Shown: positions 53,973 through 63,634, counted from the stretch's first letter. The stretch is DNA of 64,000 bases from DASPWV01 sp046726375 (GCA_046726375.1 JBKPAJ010000007.1:44196-108195); one strand, 5' to 3'. Numbers and translations: made by a program. The notes: generated by a model not told the origin, from the letters alone.

Positions 53973-55244
53973 ATGAAGCGATTTCTCGCGGTCGTCGTTG
54001 CCATCCTGATGCTTTCGGTTCCGTCCGGCGTCCGGACACAAGGAGCCCAGACACGTTACGACCTCCTGCTCAAGGGAGGGCACGTGATCGATCCGCAGAA
54101 CCGCATCGATCGCGATATGGACGTCGCGGTTCTTGCCGGCAAGATTGCGGCGGTCGCGGAGAACATCGCGGCGAGTCAGTCGAAGCAGACGATCGACGTC
54201 GCCGGCTTGTACGTCACACCCGGACTCGTCGACATGCACGTGCACGTCTACGCCGGCACCGGCATCGCGAACGAGTACAACGGCGATCGCAGTGTCTATC
54301 CCGACGGGTTCACGTTTCGCAGCGGCGTCACGACCGTCGTCGATCTCGGCACATCCGGATGGCGCACGTTCCCGGACTTCAAGCAGCGCGTGATCGATCG
54401 ATTCCGTACGCGCATTTTCGCCATGCTCAATATTGTCGGCAAGGGCATGGCTGGCGCCGACACGATCGAGCAGGACACCACCGGCATGGAACCGGAGCCC
54501 ACCGCGAAAGTCGCGCGTGAGTACAAGAACATCATCGTTGGCATCAAGACCGCGCATTTCACCGGTCCCGAGTGGACGGCGGTGGATCGCGCCGTCGAGG
54601 CAGGCAAGCTGGCTAACATTCCCGTTGCGGTCGATTTCGGAAACTTCAATCCTGCGCGGCCGTTCGAGGAACTCGTGACCAAGCAGCTCCGGCCCGGCGA
54701 CATCTACACGCACATGTACACGCAGCGCGTGCCGTTCTTCGACAGCGCCGGGAAGCTCCGACCGTATCTCGCCGAGGCGCGCAAGCGCGGCGTCAAGTTC
54801 GATGTGGGCCACGGCGGCGGCAGCTTTTCGTGGCTGAACGCCATTCCCGCGATTCAGCAGGGTTTCGTGCCCGACTCGATCTCGACCGATCTCCACACCG
54901 GCAGCATGAACGCCGGCATGAAAGACATGACCAACGTGATGTCGAAGATCGTCAATCAGGGTGTGCCGCTGGCGGACGTAATCAGGATGTCAACGATCAA
55001 TCCGGCGAACCAAATCAAACACCCGGAGCTCGGTCATCTGAGCGTCGGTGCTGGAGCCGATGTGACGGTGCTGCGGCTCGATCGCGGAAGGTTCGGATTC
55101 CTCGACGCGCAGAATCGTCGCGCGATGGGCGACAAGATGCTGGTGTGCGAGCTGACGCTTCGCGATGGGCGCGTGGTGTGGGATCTGAACGGCCGGGCGG
55201 GACAGGACTGGAAAACGGCGACTGCGACGACGCGATCGCAATAA
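53973..55244 (+). CDS. Exported amidohydrolase/deacetylase-family metallohydrolase (copy B)
   Basis: 423-aa paralogue of copy A with a signal peptide (LAVVVAILMLSVPSG). It keeps every catalytic landmark: DMHVHVY, VGIKTAHF, THMYTQ, VGHGGGSFSW and STDLHTGSMN. The two differ mainly in the loop after HxH and in the region around ERPFEEL. ATG at 53973 follows GGAGG. It is read away from copy A and toward the SelA-like gene, with a hairpin-forming word repeat as the convergent boundary. Confidence 0.9.
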   Translation: MKRFLAVVVAILMLSVPSGVRTQGAQTRYDLLLKGGHVIDPQNRIDRDMDVAVLAGKIAAVAENIAASQSKQTIDVAGLYVTPGLVDMHVHVYAGTGIANEYNGDRSVYPDGFTFRSGVTTVVDLGTSGWRTFPDFKQRVIDRFRTRIFAMLNIVGKGMAGADTIEQDTTGMEPEPTAKVAREYKNIIVGIKTAHFTGPEWTAVDRAVEAGKLANIPVAVDFGNFNPARPFEELVTKQLRPGDIYTHMYTQRVPFFDSAGKLRPYLAEARKRGVKFDVGHGGGSFSWLNAIPAIQQGFVPDSISTDLHTGSMNAGMKDMTNVMSKIVNQGVPLADVIRMSTINPANQIKHPELGHLSVGAGADVTVLRLDRGRFGFLDAQNRRAMGDKMLVCELTLRDGRVVWDLNGRAGQDWKTATATTRSQ

Positions 55245-55253
55245 GCGTCGAAC

Positions 55254-55336
55254 GTGAATTTGGAGCGTTGGAGATTTGGAGATTGCCAAATCTCCAAATC
55301 TGCTCCAAATCTCCACCTCTCCAAATCTCCAGATTC
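55254..55336 (+). repeat. Word-repeat hairpin, GATTTGGA type (second copy)
   Basis: Between convergent genes. A perfect 13-bp stem AGATTTGGAGATT (55272-55284) pairs with AATCTCCAAATCT (55289-55301) around a GCCA loop, and further TCTCCAAATC words follow. No T-tract. It is well placed as a bidirectional terminator. Confidence 0.85.
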
Positions 55337-55342
55337 GTCGTG

Positions 55343-57058
55343 CTACGTCGCCAGCGGCGGACCCGTCGGAATCCGAATGGTCGTGCGCGACTCGGGATAC
55401 GCCCGCCGTTTCGCGGTGAATTTCGCGCTCAGGTATTCCCCCATGTAGAGCGGACCCGAGATCGTGTCGCCGGAAATGGTGCCGGCGAACGTGAACGTCA
55501 CGTTGTCGCCGGGACGCCGTTCAGAGCTCCGCAGCCTGACCTCGCTGCCTTCGATCTGACCGACCAGATCTCTCATCGTGAAGTCGCCGCGGTGGGCGCC
55601 TTTGATCCAGTTTCCGTCTTGCTCGATGAACAAGGCGTGCTGGCTCTTGCTGCTGAAGAATTCAATCTCGGCGTCCCAGTGGCCGGTGAGGTTTGCGCCC
55701 GGCGAGGCCATGGTGGTCTGCGACTTCGCAGGGCGTTTTCGCGAAAGCACGCCGTAAAGGCGATCCGCGACGATCTTATCGTCGCCTGGCTGCATCATCC
55801 ATGCGGTGACCGAAACGGACGTCGTTCCAGGATCGAACTCGCCGCCGCGATCGCCTCCACCACCACCACCGCCGAGTGCTATCCGTGGCTTCGTTGTTGC
55901 CAGCTCCTCGGCCACTTCTTCTCCGCTGATATTCAACTTCGCAAGGTCCCAACTGATCGTGAGCGACGGGCTCTTGTTTCCGAGGCCGGTCGGCTCGCGC
56001 ACCGACGTCTTCACGCTCTCGATTGAAGAGACCCGCTTCGTAATGTTGTCGAGCCACGAGAGCCATGTCTGCCACTCGGCTTTGTGATCGCGTTTCACCC
56101 ACGCCTCGACCGCAGCCACCATGCCGAGCGTTTCTTCGCGCCCAACCTTGTTGTCGCGGCCCGGACCATGGTGCGGCGCGCTCGCCTGCCACGCCGACAT
56201 GAGGATGTCCTTGCGGCCGAGGAGCAGGCCGGCGCATTGCGGACCACAGATCGCCTTGCCGCCGCTGTAGGCCACGACCGTCGCGCCACGCTGCAGGTGG
56301 ACGCACGGGATGGTGAGAATCTCGGCGGCAGCATCGCACAGGATCGGGATGTTCCTGGGCTGAGCGATCTGGGCTACCGCCTCGAGCGATAGCGGGTTCG
56401 AAGGTTGACCGCCGGAGGTGACGTAAATCATGGCGGTGTGCGAATTGATCGCGCGCTCGAGCTCCTCGGGCGTGTCAACCGTGATCACCGTCACGCCGAT
56501 GTTGCGAACGGCATGGTCGTACACGTTCCGCGAAGATCGAGGGATGATGACGTCGGTCTTCTCGAAGCCGGTGAGATCCGGGATGCGAACGAGCTTTTCG
56601 GGATTGCCGCCGGTCACGCAGGCCGCAGTCACGTGCTTCAGACCCGCGGCACACCCTGCGGACACCATGCCCCACTCGGCGCCCGTGAGCTCCGCGAGCC
56701 GCTGACCGACACCGTCGGCGAGTTCGTCCATCTGCACGTAATACTTCGACGCCGCGTCCATCGCGGCGCGAACTTCCGGCCGCTCAACCGAGCCGCCGAT
56801 GATCGTGAACGTGCCGCGACAATTGATGATCGGTTCGACGCCGATCGATTGGTAGATCTGCGGTCCCGGCGCGAGCGGGCCCGTCGCCGCCTCCAGCACC
56901 GTCATTGGCCCCGCCGCCGCTCGTCGGGCACTGCCGAGAAGGACCGGCAAGGCGAGGACGTTTCCGATCTGGAACAGCTCGCGGCGCGTAACACCGGCTC
57001 GCGCTGTTTCCACGAGGTCATCGTTCTCGGTGAAATCGTCGTGCGGTTGGTCGGACAT
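55343..57058 (-). CDS. Exported SelA/DgaE-like PLP enzyme with lipocalin-like C-terminal domain
   Basis: 571-aa protein. A twin-arginine leader (TRRELFQIGN, residues 24-33) precedes a fold-type I PLP domain of the SelA/DgaE group: INCRGTFTIIGGS, SAGCAAGL, CDAAAE (D242) and the PLP-binding Lys K268 in YSGGKAICG. DgaE is D-glucosaminate-6-phosphate ammonia-lyase. From about residue 465 a separate beta-rich domain (GHWDAEIEFFSSKSQ, GNWIKGAHRG) is attached. Tat export would allow the PLP-loaded protein to be folded first. The substrate is likely an amino sugar acid, by context. Confidence 0.88.
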   Translation of the reverse strand: MSDQPHDDFTENDDLVETARAGVTRRELFQIGNVLALPVLLGSARRAAAGPMTVLEAATGPLAPGPQIYQSIGVEPIINCRGTFTIIGGSVERPEVRAAMDAASKYYVQMDELADGVGQRLAELTGAEWGMVSAGCAAGLKHVTAACVTGGNPEKLVRIPDLTGFEKTDVIIPRSSRNVYDHAVRNIGVTVITVDTPEELERAINSHTAMIYVTSGGQPSNPLSLEAVAQIAQPRNIPILCDAAAEILTIPCVHLQRGATVVAYSGGKAICGPQCAGLLLGRKDILMSAWQASAPHHGPGRDNKVGREETLGMVAAVEAWVKRDHKAEWQTWLSWLDNITKRVSSIESVKTSVREPTGLGNKSPSLTISWDLAKLNISGEEVAEELATTKPRIALGGGGGGGDRGGEFDPGTTSVSVTAWMMQPGDDKIVADRLYGVLSRKRPAKSQTTMASPGANLTGHWDAEIEFFSSKSQHALFIEQDGNWIKGAHRGDFTMRDLVGQIEGSEVRLRSSERRPGDNVTFTFAGTISGDTISGPLYMGEYLSAKFTAKRRAYPESRTTIRIPTGPPLAT

Positions 57059-57279
57059 GTCGTCTCCTTGCTTGCAGCGCGACATTGGATGAAAACCGTT
57101 CGAGATCCGGCTGTCGGGAGAATAACGGCCAGAATCGCTGCGCGGCAAGAGAAATGGCCACGACACTTTTCGCCGCTCGCGCCGGGTGGAGCTCACTGGA
57201 AAGTAGGTTATTGCCGCGGGCTATGTGCCCTTGTATCATGCGCTCGATTTTCGGAAGGACCGCACGCCGGGAGGAAGAT

Positions 57280-58227
57280 ATGTCGACACGCCAGATTTCT
57301 GCGCTGAGGCGGTTTGCACACATCCGCTTCGCCTCGGCGCTGCTCGCTCTCGTTGCGACGTTTCTCTGTGCCGCGCCTGCATCCGCCCAGCTCTTCCAGT
57401 GGACGCCGGAGCAATTGAGCAAGTACACGCCCAAAAACCCCTACGAACGTTTCCAGGACGGCCGGCCAAAGGTGCCCGATGACTTACTCGTCAGGCTGAA
57501 AGGCCTCATCGCCGAAGAGGTGCAGGCGGCACTGCCCGCGCGCGATTTTCCCAACCAGTTCGTGTCTCGCGACGGCTGGAGAGTGCTGCAACCGGATCAA
57601 AAGATGGTCGGACGCGTGTTTACGGTGCAGTTCATGCCGGCGCGGAGCGACATCGAAGACGTCGATGCGGCTGACGCGAAAGCGAAGGGCACGACGCCTG
57701 CCCGAAACCAGACCGCGATCGACATGCTGCAGCCGGGCGACGTGATCGTGGCGGACGTCTTTGGAGCGAACTGGAACTTCGTTGGCAACAAGCTCGCTCA
57801 CTACATCCAGACGACCACGAAGAACGGCATGATCGTGGACGGCGGCGTCTACTGGATCGATCGCATCGCCGAGACTGGGATGCCGGCGTACTACAAGAAC
57901 TCGTTCCCGACGCAAGGCATGCGCGTGATGGTGACCGGCATCAATATCCCTGTGCGAATCGGCAACGCCCTCGTCATGCCGGGTGATGTCGTCCTCGCCG
58001 ACCGCGAAGGGATGTGGTTCATTCCGCCGCACATGGTCAAGGAGGTCGTCGAATCAGGCGAGATGTCGAAGGCGCGCGACGACTGGACGCTGACGATGCT
58101 CGCTACTGGAAAGTACACTTCGCGCCAGATTTATGGGCCGCTCACGCCGGAGCTGCAGAAGGAGCGCGACGAGTACGTCTTCAAGAAGACCGGCCGGCGG
58201 CCGCAGCCGCCGCGCAGCCAGCAATAA
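57280..58227 (+). CDS. Exported RraA-like protein
   Basis: 315-aa protein with a signal peptide ending AAPASAQ. The RraA fold elements are present: MLQPGDVIVADVFG, MIVDGGVYWIDRI, IPVRIGNALVMPGDVVLADREGM in order, the last being the family's diagnostic segment. Cytoplasmic relatives include 4-hydroxy-4-methyl-2-oxoglutarate aldolase and the RNase E regulator RraA; an aldolase-like role fits a catabolic neighbourhood. The ATG follows GGGAGGAAGAT. It diverges from the SelA-like gene. Confidence 0.87.
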   Translation: MSTRQISALRRFAHIRFASALLALVATFLCAAPASAQLFQWTPEQLSKYTPKNPYERFQDGRPKVPDDLLVRLKGLIAEEVQAALPARDFPNQFVSRDGWRVLQPDQKMVGRVFTVQFMPARSDIEDVDAADAKAKGTTPARNQTAIDMLQPGDVIVADVFGANWNFVGNKLAHYIQTTTKNGMIVDGGVYWIDRIAETGMPAYYKNSFPTQGMRVMVTGINIPVRIGNALVMPGDVVLADREGMWFIPPHMVKEVVESGEMSKARDDWTLTMLATGKYTSRQIYGPLTPELQKERDEYVFKKTGRRPQPPRSQQ

Positions 58228-58245
58228 TCGCGAGCCTTCACTCGA

Positions 58246-58272
58246 GGGAGCGCGGCGTGGCGCCGCGCTCTC
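58246..58272 (+). terminator. Hairpin after the RraA-like gene
   Basis: GAGCGCGGCG (58248-58257), loop TGG, CGCCGCGCTC (58261-58270): a perfect 10-bp stem 18 nt after the stop. The following bases are not a T-tract. Confidence 0.65.
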
Positions 58273-58419
58273 CCCTTGCCTTAAAACGCCGTGGTCGCGA
58301 AGCTCAACGCCCAGCCGCCGGCAATCGCGTCGAGCGCGCGGCCCAGCTCGTGCCGAACTGGCGCTCTTTGTCGATGGCATTCTCACGCGTACCCACTGAT
58401 CGGGAGGCGTTGCAATACA

Positions 58420-59421
58420 GTGGGCAACGTGCGCACTGCACTCAGTCGGGCGGCCGTCGCGTCGTGGCTGTGTGTGCTGTCGGCAGACCTTACGCCTGTC
58501 CACACGACCGGCGCTTTGCTGCGATTCGAGAAGAGCGAGGAGGCCATGGGCTCCAGCTTCTCGGTCGTCCTCTACGGCGCCGATCGCGGGCAACTCCAAG
58601 CGGCAGCCGATCGCGCGCTCGACGAGGTGCACCGCCTCGATCGCCTGCTGTCGAACTACCGGCCGGACAGCGAGTGGAGCAGGATGAACCGCGATGCCGC
58701 GGATCGACCGGTTCGGCTCTCTCCGGAGTTGTTCGATTTGCTGTCGGCGTGCCTGAAATACAGTGTGGCGAGCGACGGTGCATTCGACATCACCGTCGGT
58801 CCGCTGATGAGAGTCTGGGGGTTTACCAAGGGCGAGGGGGCGTTGCCACGACCCGCTGACGTGTCGGCCGCGCGCGAGCGCGTCGGCTATCGCCATCTTC
58901 ATCTGGACCGAGTGTCGCGCACTGTCCGATTCGATCGTCCTGGCGTGGAACTCGACCCGGGCGGTATTGGCAAAGGGTACGCGGTCGATCGCGCCGTCGA
59001 GGTGCTGCGAGACGAGCAGGTCAACGTTGCCCTCGTGTCCGCCGCGGGCAGCAGCATCTACGGCATGAGCACGCCGCCCGACGAACCCGATGGCTGGCGA
59101 ATTACCATCCGCGCTCCCGAAGATCCGAACAAATCGGCGGCGGAGGTCTTTTTGAACGACATGGCCATATCCACATCCGGCAGCTACGAGAAGTTCTTCT
59201 GGGCTGAGGGACGGACCTACTCGCACTTGATCGATCCACGCACCGGCTCTCCTGCGCAGGGGACGGTCGCGGTGTCCGTTCTCGCACCGCGAACGATCGA
59301 CAGCGAGGCGTGGACGAAACCGTACTTCATCAACGGTCGAACCTGGACAGAGGCACACAAACGGCCGGAGCTGCGCGTCTTCTTCTGCGAACAGGGTAAG
59401 GCATGCTCGTGGATTGAATGA
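58420..59421 (+). CDS. FAD:protein FMN transferase (ApbE-like)
   Basis: 333-aa ApbE-family flavin transferase, which covalently attaches FMN to target Thr/Ser in exported redox proteins. The motifs AMGSSFSVV, DGAFDITVGPLMRVWGF and ELDPGGIGKGYAVDRA are complete, followed by AISTSGSYEKF and SHLIDPRTG. A signal peptide-like start (LSRAAVASWLCVL) is consistent with a periplasmic enzyme. GTG at 58420 is chosen, 12 nt after GGGAGG; another GTG at 58429 is possible. It is 10 nt before the lactonase gene. No obvious flavinylation target is in the window. Confidence 0.9.
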   Translation: MGNVRTALSRAAVASWLCVLSADLTPVHTTGALLRFEKSEEAMGSSFSVVLYGADRGQLQAAADRALDEVHRLDRLLSNYRPDSEWSRMNRDAADRPVRLSPELFDLLSACLKYSVASDGAFDITVGPLMRVWGFTKGEGALPRPADVSAARERVGYRHLHLDRVSRTVRFDRPGVELDPGGIGKGYAVDRAVEVLRDEQVNVALVSAAGSSIYGMSTPPDEPDGWRITIRAPEDPNKSAAEVFLNDMAISTSGSYEKFFWAEGRTYSHLIDPRTGSPAQGTVAVSVLAPRTIDSEAWTKPYFINGRTWTEAHKRPELRVFFCEQGKACSWIE

Positions 59422-59431
59422 GAGGGAGACC

Positions 59432-60625
59432 ATGCAGAGACTGCGCGTTCATCTCACCCACATCGTGTTCGCGCTCGTCGTCGCCGGCGCGAGCAGCCTC
59501 TCCGCCACGCTGTTCGCGCAGGCCGGGGTGTCGGCCGCGCGCGGCGACACCCTTGTGTACTTCGGGACGTACACGAACGAGAAGAGCAAAGGCGTGTACG
59601 TGTCGCGGCTCGATCTCGCTTCCGGGAAGCTCACAGCGCCGGTGCTTGCGGCCGAAACGCCGAATCCGAGCTATCTCGCGATTCATCCGAGCGGAAATTT
59701 TCTTTACGCGGCCAACGAGGTCCGGAGCTTCGACGGGAAGGATGCGGGATCGGTGAGCGCCTTCGCCATCGATCGGAAGACGGGCACGCTCACTCCTTTG
59801 AACCGGGAATCGGCCGGCGGCCCCGGCCCGGCGTACGTCATCGTCGACAAAACCGGCCGCAACGTGCTGGTCGCGAACTACGGCGGCGGCAGCGTGGCCG
59901 TGCTGCCAATCGGGTCGGACGGCAGGGTCAGGCCGGCGTCGGCCTTCATCCAGCACACGGGATCCAGCGTCAACAAAGAGCGCCAGAGCGCGCCGCACGC
60001 ACACTCGATCAATCTGGATCCGGGAAACCGTTTCGCCTATGCGGCCGATCTGGGGCTCGACAAGGTGCTGATCTATCGCTTCGATGCGAACAACGGATCC
60101 CTCGTCGCGAACGATCCTCCGTTTGCCGCCGTCGCGCCCGGCGCCGGTCCGCGCCATTTTGCCTTTCATCCATCGGGCCGCTTTGCCTACGTGATCAACG
60201 AGATCAACGTCACGCTGACGGCGTTCCGCAGCGATCCGGAGCGCGGCACGTTGACGGAACTGGAGACAGTCTCGACCTTGCCGCCAGACGTGGCGGTAGA
60301 GCAAGGCTTCAGCACAGCCGACGTGCGCCTGCATCCCTCGGGCACGTTCCTCTATGGCTCGAATCGCGGCTACGACAGCATCGTCGTCTTCGCGGTTGAC
60401 GAGAAGACGGGGCGGTTGACACAGCGGCAGAACGAATCGACCCAGGGCAGCACGCCGCGCGGCTTCGGCATCGATCCGACCGGCTCGTACCTGCTCGCGG
60501 CCAATCAGCGATCGGACTCAGTGGTGGTGTTCCGAATCGACCAGAAGACGGGACGGCTGACGCCGACCGGACAGAAGATCGAGCTGGGTGCGCCCGCCTG
60601 CGTCAAGTTCGTTGCGTCGCCGTAG
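59432..60625 (+). CDS. Exported beta-propeller lactonase (6-phosphogluconolactonase-like)
   Basis: 397-aa protein with a signal peptide (HIVFALVVAGASSL) and a seven-bladed propeller of the YbhE/lactonase family. Blades share the pattern 'hp.g..lYaaN' (FLYAANEVRSF, VLVANYGGGSV, FAYVINEINV, FLYGSNRGYD, YLLAANQRSD). Cytoplasmic relatives hydrolyse 6-phosphogluconolactone, so an exported form may act on an external sugar lactone. The ATG follows GAGGGAG. It ends at a short hairpin and fits the sugar-acid theme of the region. Confidence 0.9.
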   Translation: MQRLRVHLTHIVFALVVAGASSLSATLFAQAGVSAARGDTLVYFGTYTNEKSKGVYVSRLDLASGKLTAPVLAAETPNPSYLAIHPSGNFLYAANEVRSFDGKDAGSVSAFAIDRKTGTLTPLNRESAGGPGPAYVIVDKTGRNVLVANYGGGSVAVLPIGSDGRVRPASAFIQHTGSSVNKERQSAPHAHSINLDPGNRFAYAADLGLDKVLIYRFDANNGSLVANDPPFAAVAPGAGPRHFAFHPSGRFAYVINEINVTLTAFRSDPERGTLTELETVSTLPPDVAVEQGFSTADVRLHPSGTFLYGSNRGYDSIVVFAVDEKTGRLTQRQNESTQGSTPRGFGIDPTGSYLLAANQRSDSVVVFRIDQKTGRLTPTGQKIELGAPACVKFVASP

Positions 60626-60645
60626 GGCGGAGCGTCAGCTCCGCC
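60626..60645 (+). terminator. Hairpin after the lactonase gene
   Basis: GGCGGAGC-GTCA-GCTCCGCC, a perfect 8-bp stem with a tetraloop starting directly after the stop codon. No T-tract follows. Confidence 0.6.
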
Positions 60646-60650
60646 GACGT

Positions 60651-60890
60651 CGCGCTGGGGCTTTCGACGTGGGTGGATCGTTGCTGCTGCCGCTTTGCTC
60701 GCTGCAGTCGTTTCCCCCGGGGCGCCCTGGTGGAACCAGCGACGCCCGTCAACCGGTGCTCGGCTGCTCGTACTGTCTGAGTCGCCGACATCGGGTGTCG
60801 TGCTTACCACGCAGAGTCCCCGGCGATTTCGGCCGACAGCCGCATGCTGGCGTTCGTCGCGACCGATGCCTCGGGCAGGCAGCTCCTGCT
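60651..60890 (+). pseudogene. Remnant of a kinase TM segment and first propeller blade
   Basis: The plus strand encodes a helix preceded by basic residues (RWGFRRGWIVAAAALLAAVV) and, after one frameshift near 60822, the blade AISADSRMLAFVATDASGRQ typical of PD40-type propellers that follow the membrane helix in acidobacterial kinases. These parts belong between the kinase and late propeller segments encoded downstream, so it is either a scrambled piece or the remains of a second copy. Confidence 0.6.
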
Positions 60891-60957
60891 GCCAACTACT
60901 TCGCGTACTTCGCGGCGCTGCGGTATAAACAGACCAGCGCGCGAAACGGAGCTAGCC

Positions 60958-62820
60958 GTGACGATTCGAGCTGGCCAGACGCTGCTTCACTACCGGGTCG
61001 TCGAGAAGATCGGCGCCGGCGGCATGGGTGAGGTTTACCGGGCCGAGGACACTCGGCTGGGGCGGCACGTCGCGATCAAGGTTCTGCCGGCGGAACTGCG
61101 TCACGATCCGCACCGGCTGGCACGACTCGAGCGGGAAGCGCGACTCCTGGCCGCGCTGAACCACCCGCACATTGCGACGCTCCACGGACTCGAGGAATCA
61201 GCCGATGGCACGCGATTCCTCGTCATGGAACTGGTCGAGGACGAGACACTCGCGACACGCCTGCACCGCGGCGAGGTGCCGCTCCGCGAACTTTACACGT
61301 GGGGCGCGGAAATCAGCGACGCGCTCGCCGCGGCCCACGAACGCGGCATCGTCCACCGAGATCTCAAGCCCGGCAACATCATGCTGACGCGTGCCGGCGT
61401 CAAGCTGCTCGACTTCGGGCTGGCAAAGGCGACGAACCTGAGTGGCCCCGGCGCACTCACCGAGACGCGAGCGCGAGGCGCCGCCTCGGACCCGCTCACA
61501 GGTGAAGGAACGTTCCTCGGCACGGTGCTCTACATGGCGCCCGAGCAGCTGGAGGGACGCGAGGCCGATGCGCGAAGTGACATCTGGGCGCTGGGGACCG
61601 TGCTGCACGAGATGGCAACGCGGCGCCCCGCATTCGACGCGGAGGTTTTGGCAGAGAGTACCTCGAGCTGTTCATCGGTTCCCTCGACACTGGAGGGGCC
61701 GTGCGCATCGAGGGCGTGCACTCGCGCGCCGAGTACGCGGCGGGCCACCTGTTCTACTGGGATCAGGGTGCACTCGTGGCTCGCCCATTCGATCCCGAAC
61801 GTGCGAGGTTTACAGGCGCGCCAGTGTCTCTCGGGGAGATGCCGGGCGCGGCTTTTGCCCGCACCGGAATGGCCGTGTTCAGCGTTGCCAGAGAGGGCGG
61901 GGCGGTCGCTTACGCTAGAGGCGCGCGGAATATGGAGCTCAGATGGCTGGACAGGAGCGGAAACGAGGTCGGGAGGTTCGCTGAGCTGGGATCATACCCG
62001 TCCACCGAGGGTGCGGTGATGACCACCGTCTTCCGGATCTCACCCCAGGGCGACCGCGTGGCTGTCGGGGTCGAGGATGGGCGATTAGGCACCGCCAGGA
62101 TCGACATCTTCGACCTTTAACGCGGCGTACCCACGCGACTCAGTGGCACCCCAAGCGACGACGTGAACCCCGCGTGGTCTCCCGACGGCCAGCGCCTCGC
62201 GTACACGAGCGTCGCCTCGGGCCCTCCCCGAATCTTCATTCGCCGGGCGGACGGCAGCGGAGCGCCAACTCAGGTCCGTTCCGGCGAGATCCCCGCACCC
62301 TACGTCGAGGACTGGTCTCGCGACGGGAAGCACATCATTTACACGGCGTGGACCCAGGATGGGGATCTCTATGTAGTCCCGGCGAATGGGGGAGAGTCCT
62401 CGCGGCTCTTTGCCGGTGGGCCAGGCGACCAGACGCGCGCGCGCTTTTGTCCCGACAGCCGCTGGGTTGCCTTTGCGTCCTCCGAGCTGGGGGCCCTGGA
62501 GATCTTCATCGCGCCGCTGGCCGACAGTACCGCCAAGCAGCGAGTTTCGGTGGCAGGAGGCCGCAACCCTCTGTGGAGTCGGGGACGGCGCCGAGCTCTA
62601 CTACGTCAACGACGATACCGTGTATGCCGCGACGTTCTCACCGCGAACACGAAAGATTGGGACACCGCGGGCGCTGTATTCCCTGCATGAGCCGTTCATC
62701 GTCGCTGACCTGGACCTGGCGCCCGACGGAGAACGCTTCCTGGTCGCCGTCGGCGATCGGCGCCAGTCCGGATCGGTCATCACCATCCTCCTGAACTGGC
62801 AGGATGCGATGGGAAAATAG
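60958..62820 (+). pseudogene. Broken Ser/Thr kinase with PD40-type propeller
   Basis: A GTG start at 60958 leads into a good kinase domain: GAGGMGEVY, VAIKVLP, HRDLKPGN, DFGLAKA, GTVLYMAPEQ. It stops being kinase-like after RRPAFDAEVLA (about 61650), where the rest of the C-lobe, the helix and first blades are missing, and a different frame continues with late propeller blades (REYLELFIGSLD, LFYWDQGALVARPFD). An in-frame TAA interrupts at 62118-62120 and a 1-nt insertion of G at about 62580 shifts the frame again (WSR to AELYYVND). Three lesions make it a pseudogene. Confidence 0.85.
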
Positions 62821-62861
62821 CGGCGCGTCCCGCGACGCTGAAGCGTCTGGATGCGAGGACG

Positions 62862-63554
62862 TTATCGCAGCCGAAGGATGCCGAACGCCTTGGGGAAGTG
62901 GAAGGTGACGCCGTCCGTCGGACGCCACGTGTAGTGCTGTTTCCTGGGGTCGACGCCGCCGATTCGATAGAGACCGATCCGCAGCTCCCGTCCTCCTTCA
63001 GGCAGTCGTGCGTCGATCGCGCTGAACGGAATACGCATCACGCCGTACCAGATCTTGGACTGCGTGTCGATGCGTCCCTTCACGGTATAGCCGGAGTTCC
63101 ACTGCATTCCCTGCTGACCTTTTGGATTGTCGCGATCGATGTCCAAATCCACCCATTCGCTCTGCGGCGACACCTGGAGCTCTTTGTATCGTCCGATGTG
63201 CTCGAAGTCCGATCCGATGAACGCCTCGCCCACGTCCCAGTTCCAGAGTCGCGGGGTCTCGACGCCAGGTGTGGGATCCGGCTTCAGATTCAACTCGTCG
63301 TAGGGACAGACGTAGAGCAAATACAGGTATTCCTTCGTCCACCGCGATCGGATCTCGGTGGGCCGTCCGGCGATCGGCTGCCCCGCCCGGTCGCGGATCG
63401 CGAGCACGCGCGGTGCGTCGGCCCACGCATCGCTCGCCGGATCGGTATCGAGACCGATCTCCCGCTCCGAGTAAGCGCTTTCGAGCACGGCGGCTGGATC
63501 AGCCCCCGCGGCTTGCAAACTGACGACGAACAGCCAGGCGACGAGTGCAGGCAT
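62862..63554 (-). CDS. Exported CBM9-like carbohydrate-binding protein
   Basis: 230-aa protein with a signal peptide (LVAWLFVVSLQAAGAD) and a beta-sandwich related to family 9 carbohydrate-binding modules: WTKEYLYLLYVCP, WNWDVGEAFIG, YKELQVSPQSEWVDLDID and the terminal WRPTDGVTFHFPKAFG. Many such stand-alone proteins bind polysaccharides or act beside glycan-degrading enzymes. ATG at 63554 is chosen because it starts the signal peptide. Confidence 0.82.
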   Translation of the reverse strand: MPALVAWLFVVSLQAAGADPAAVLESAYSEREIGLDTDPASDAWADAPRVLAIRDRAGQPIAGRPTEIRSRWTKEYLYLLYVCPYDELNLKPDPTPGVETPRLWNWDVGEAFIGSDFEHIGRYKELQVSPQSEWVDLDIDRDNPKGQQGMQWNSGYTVKGRIDTQSKIWYGVMRIPFSAIDARLPEGGRELRIGLYRIGGVDPRKQHYTWRPTDGVTFHFPKAFGILRLR

Positions 63555-63634
63555 GGCTACTGCGCTCCCGTGAGATCGATGATCGCGATCAAGTTGAGGA
63601 CGTCTGTGTCGGGCGCGAGTGTCCTCTCGCGTTT

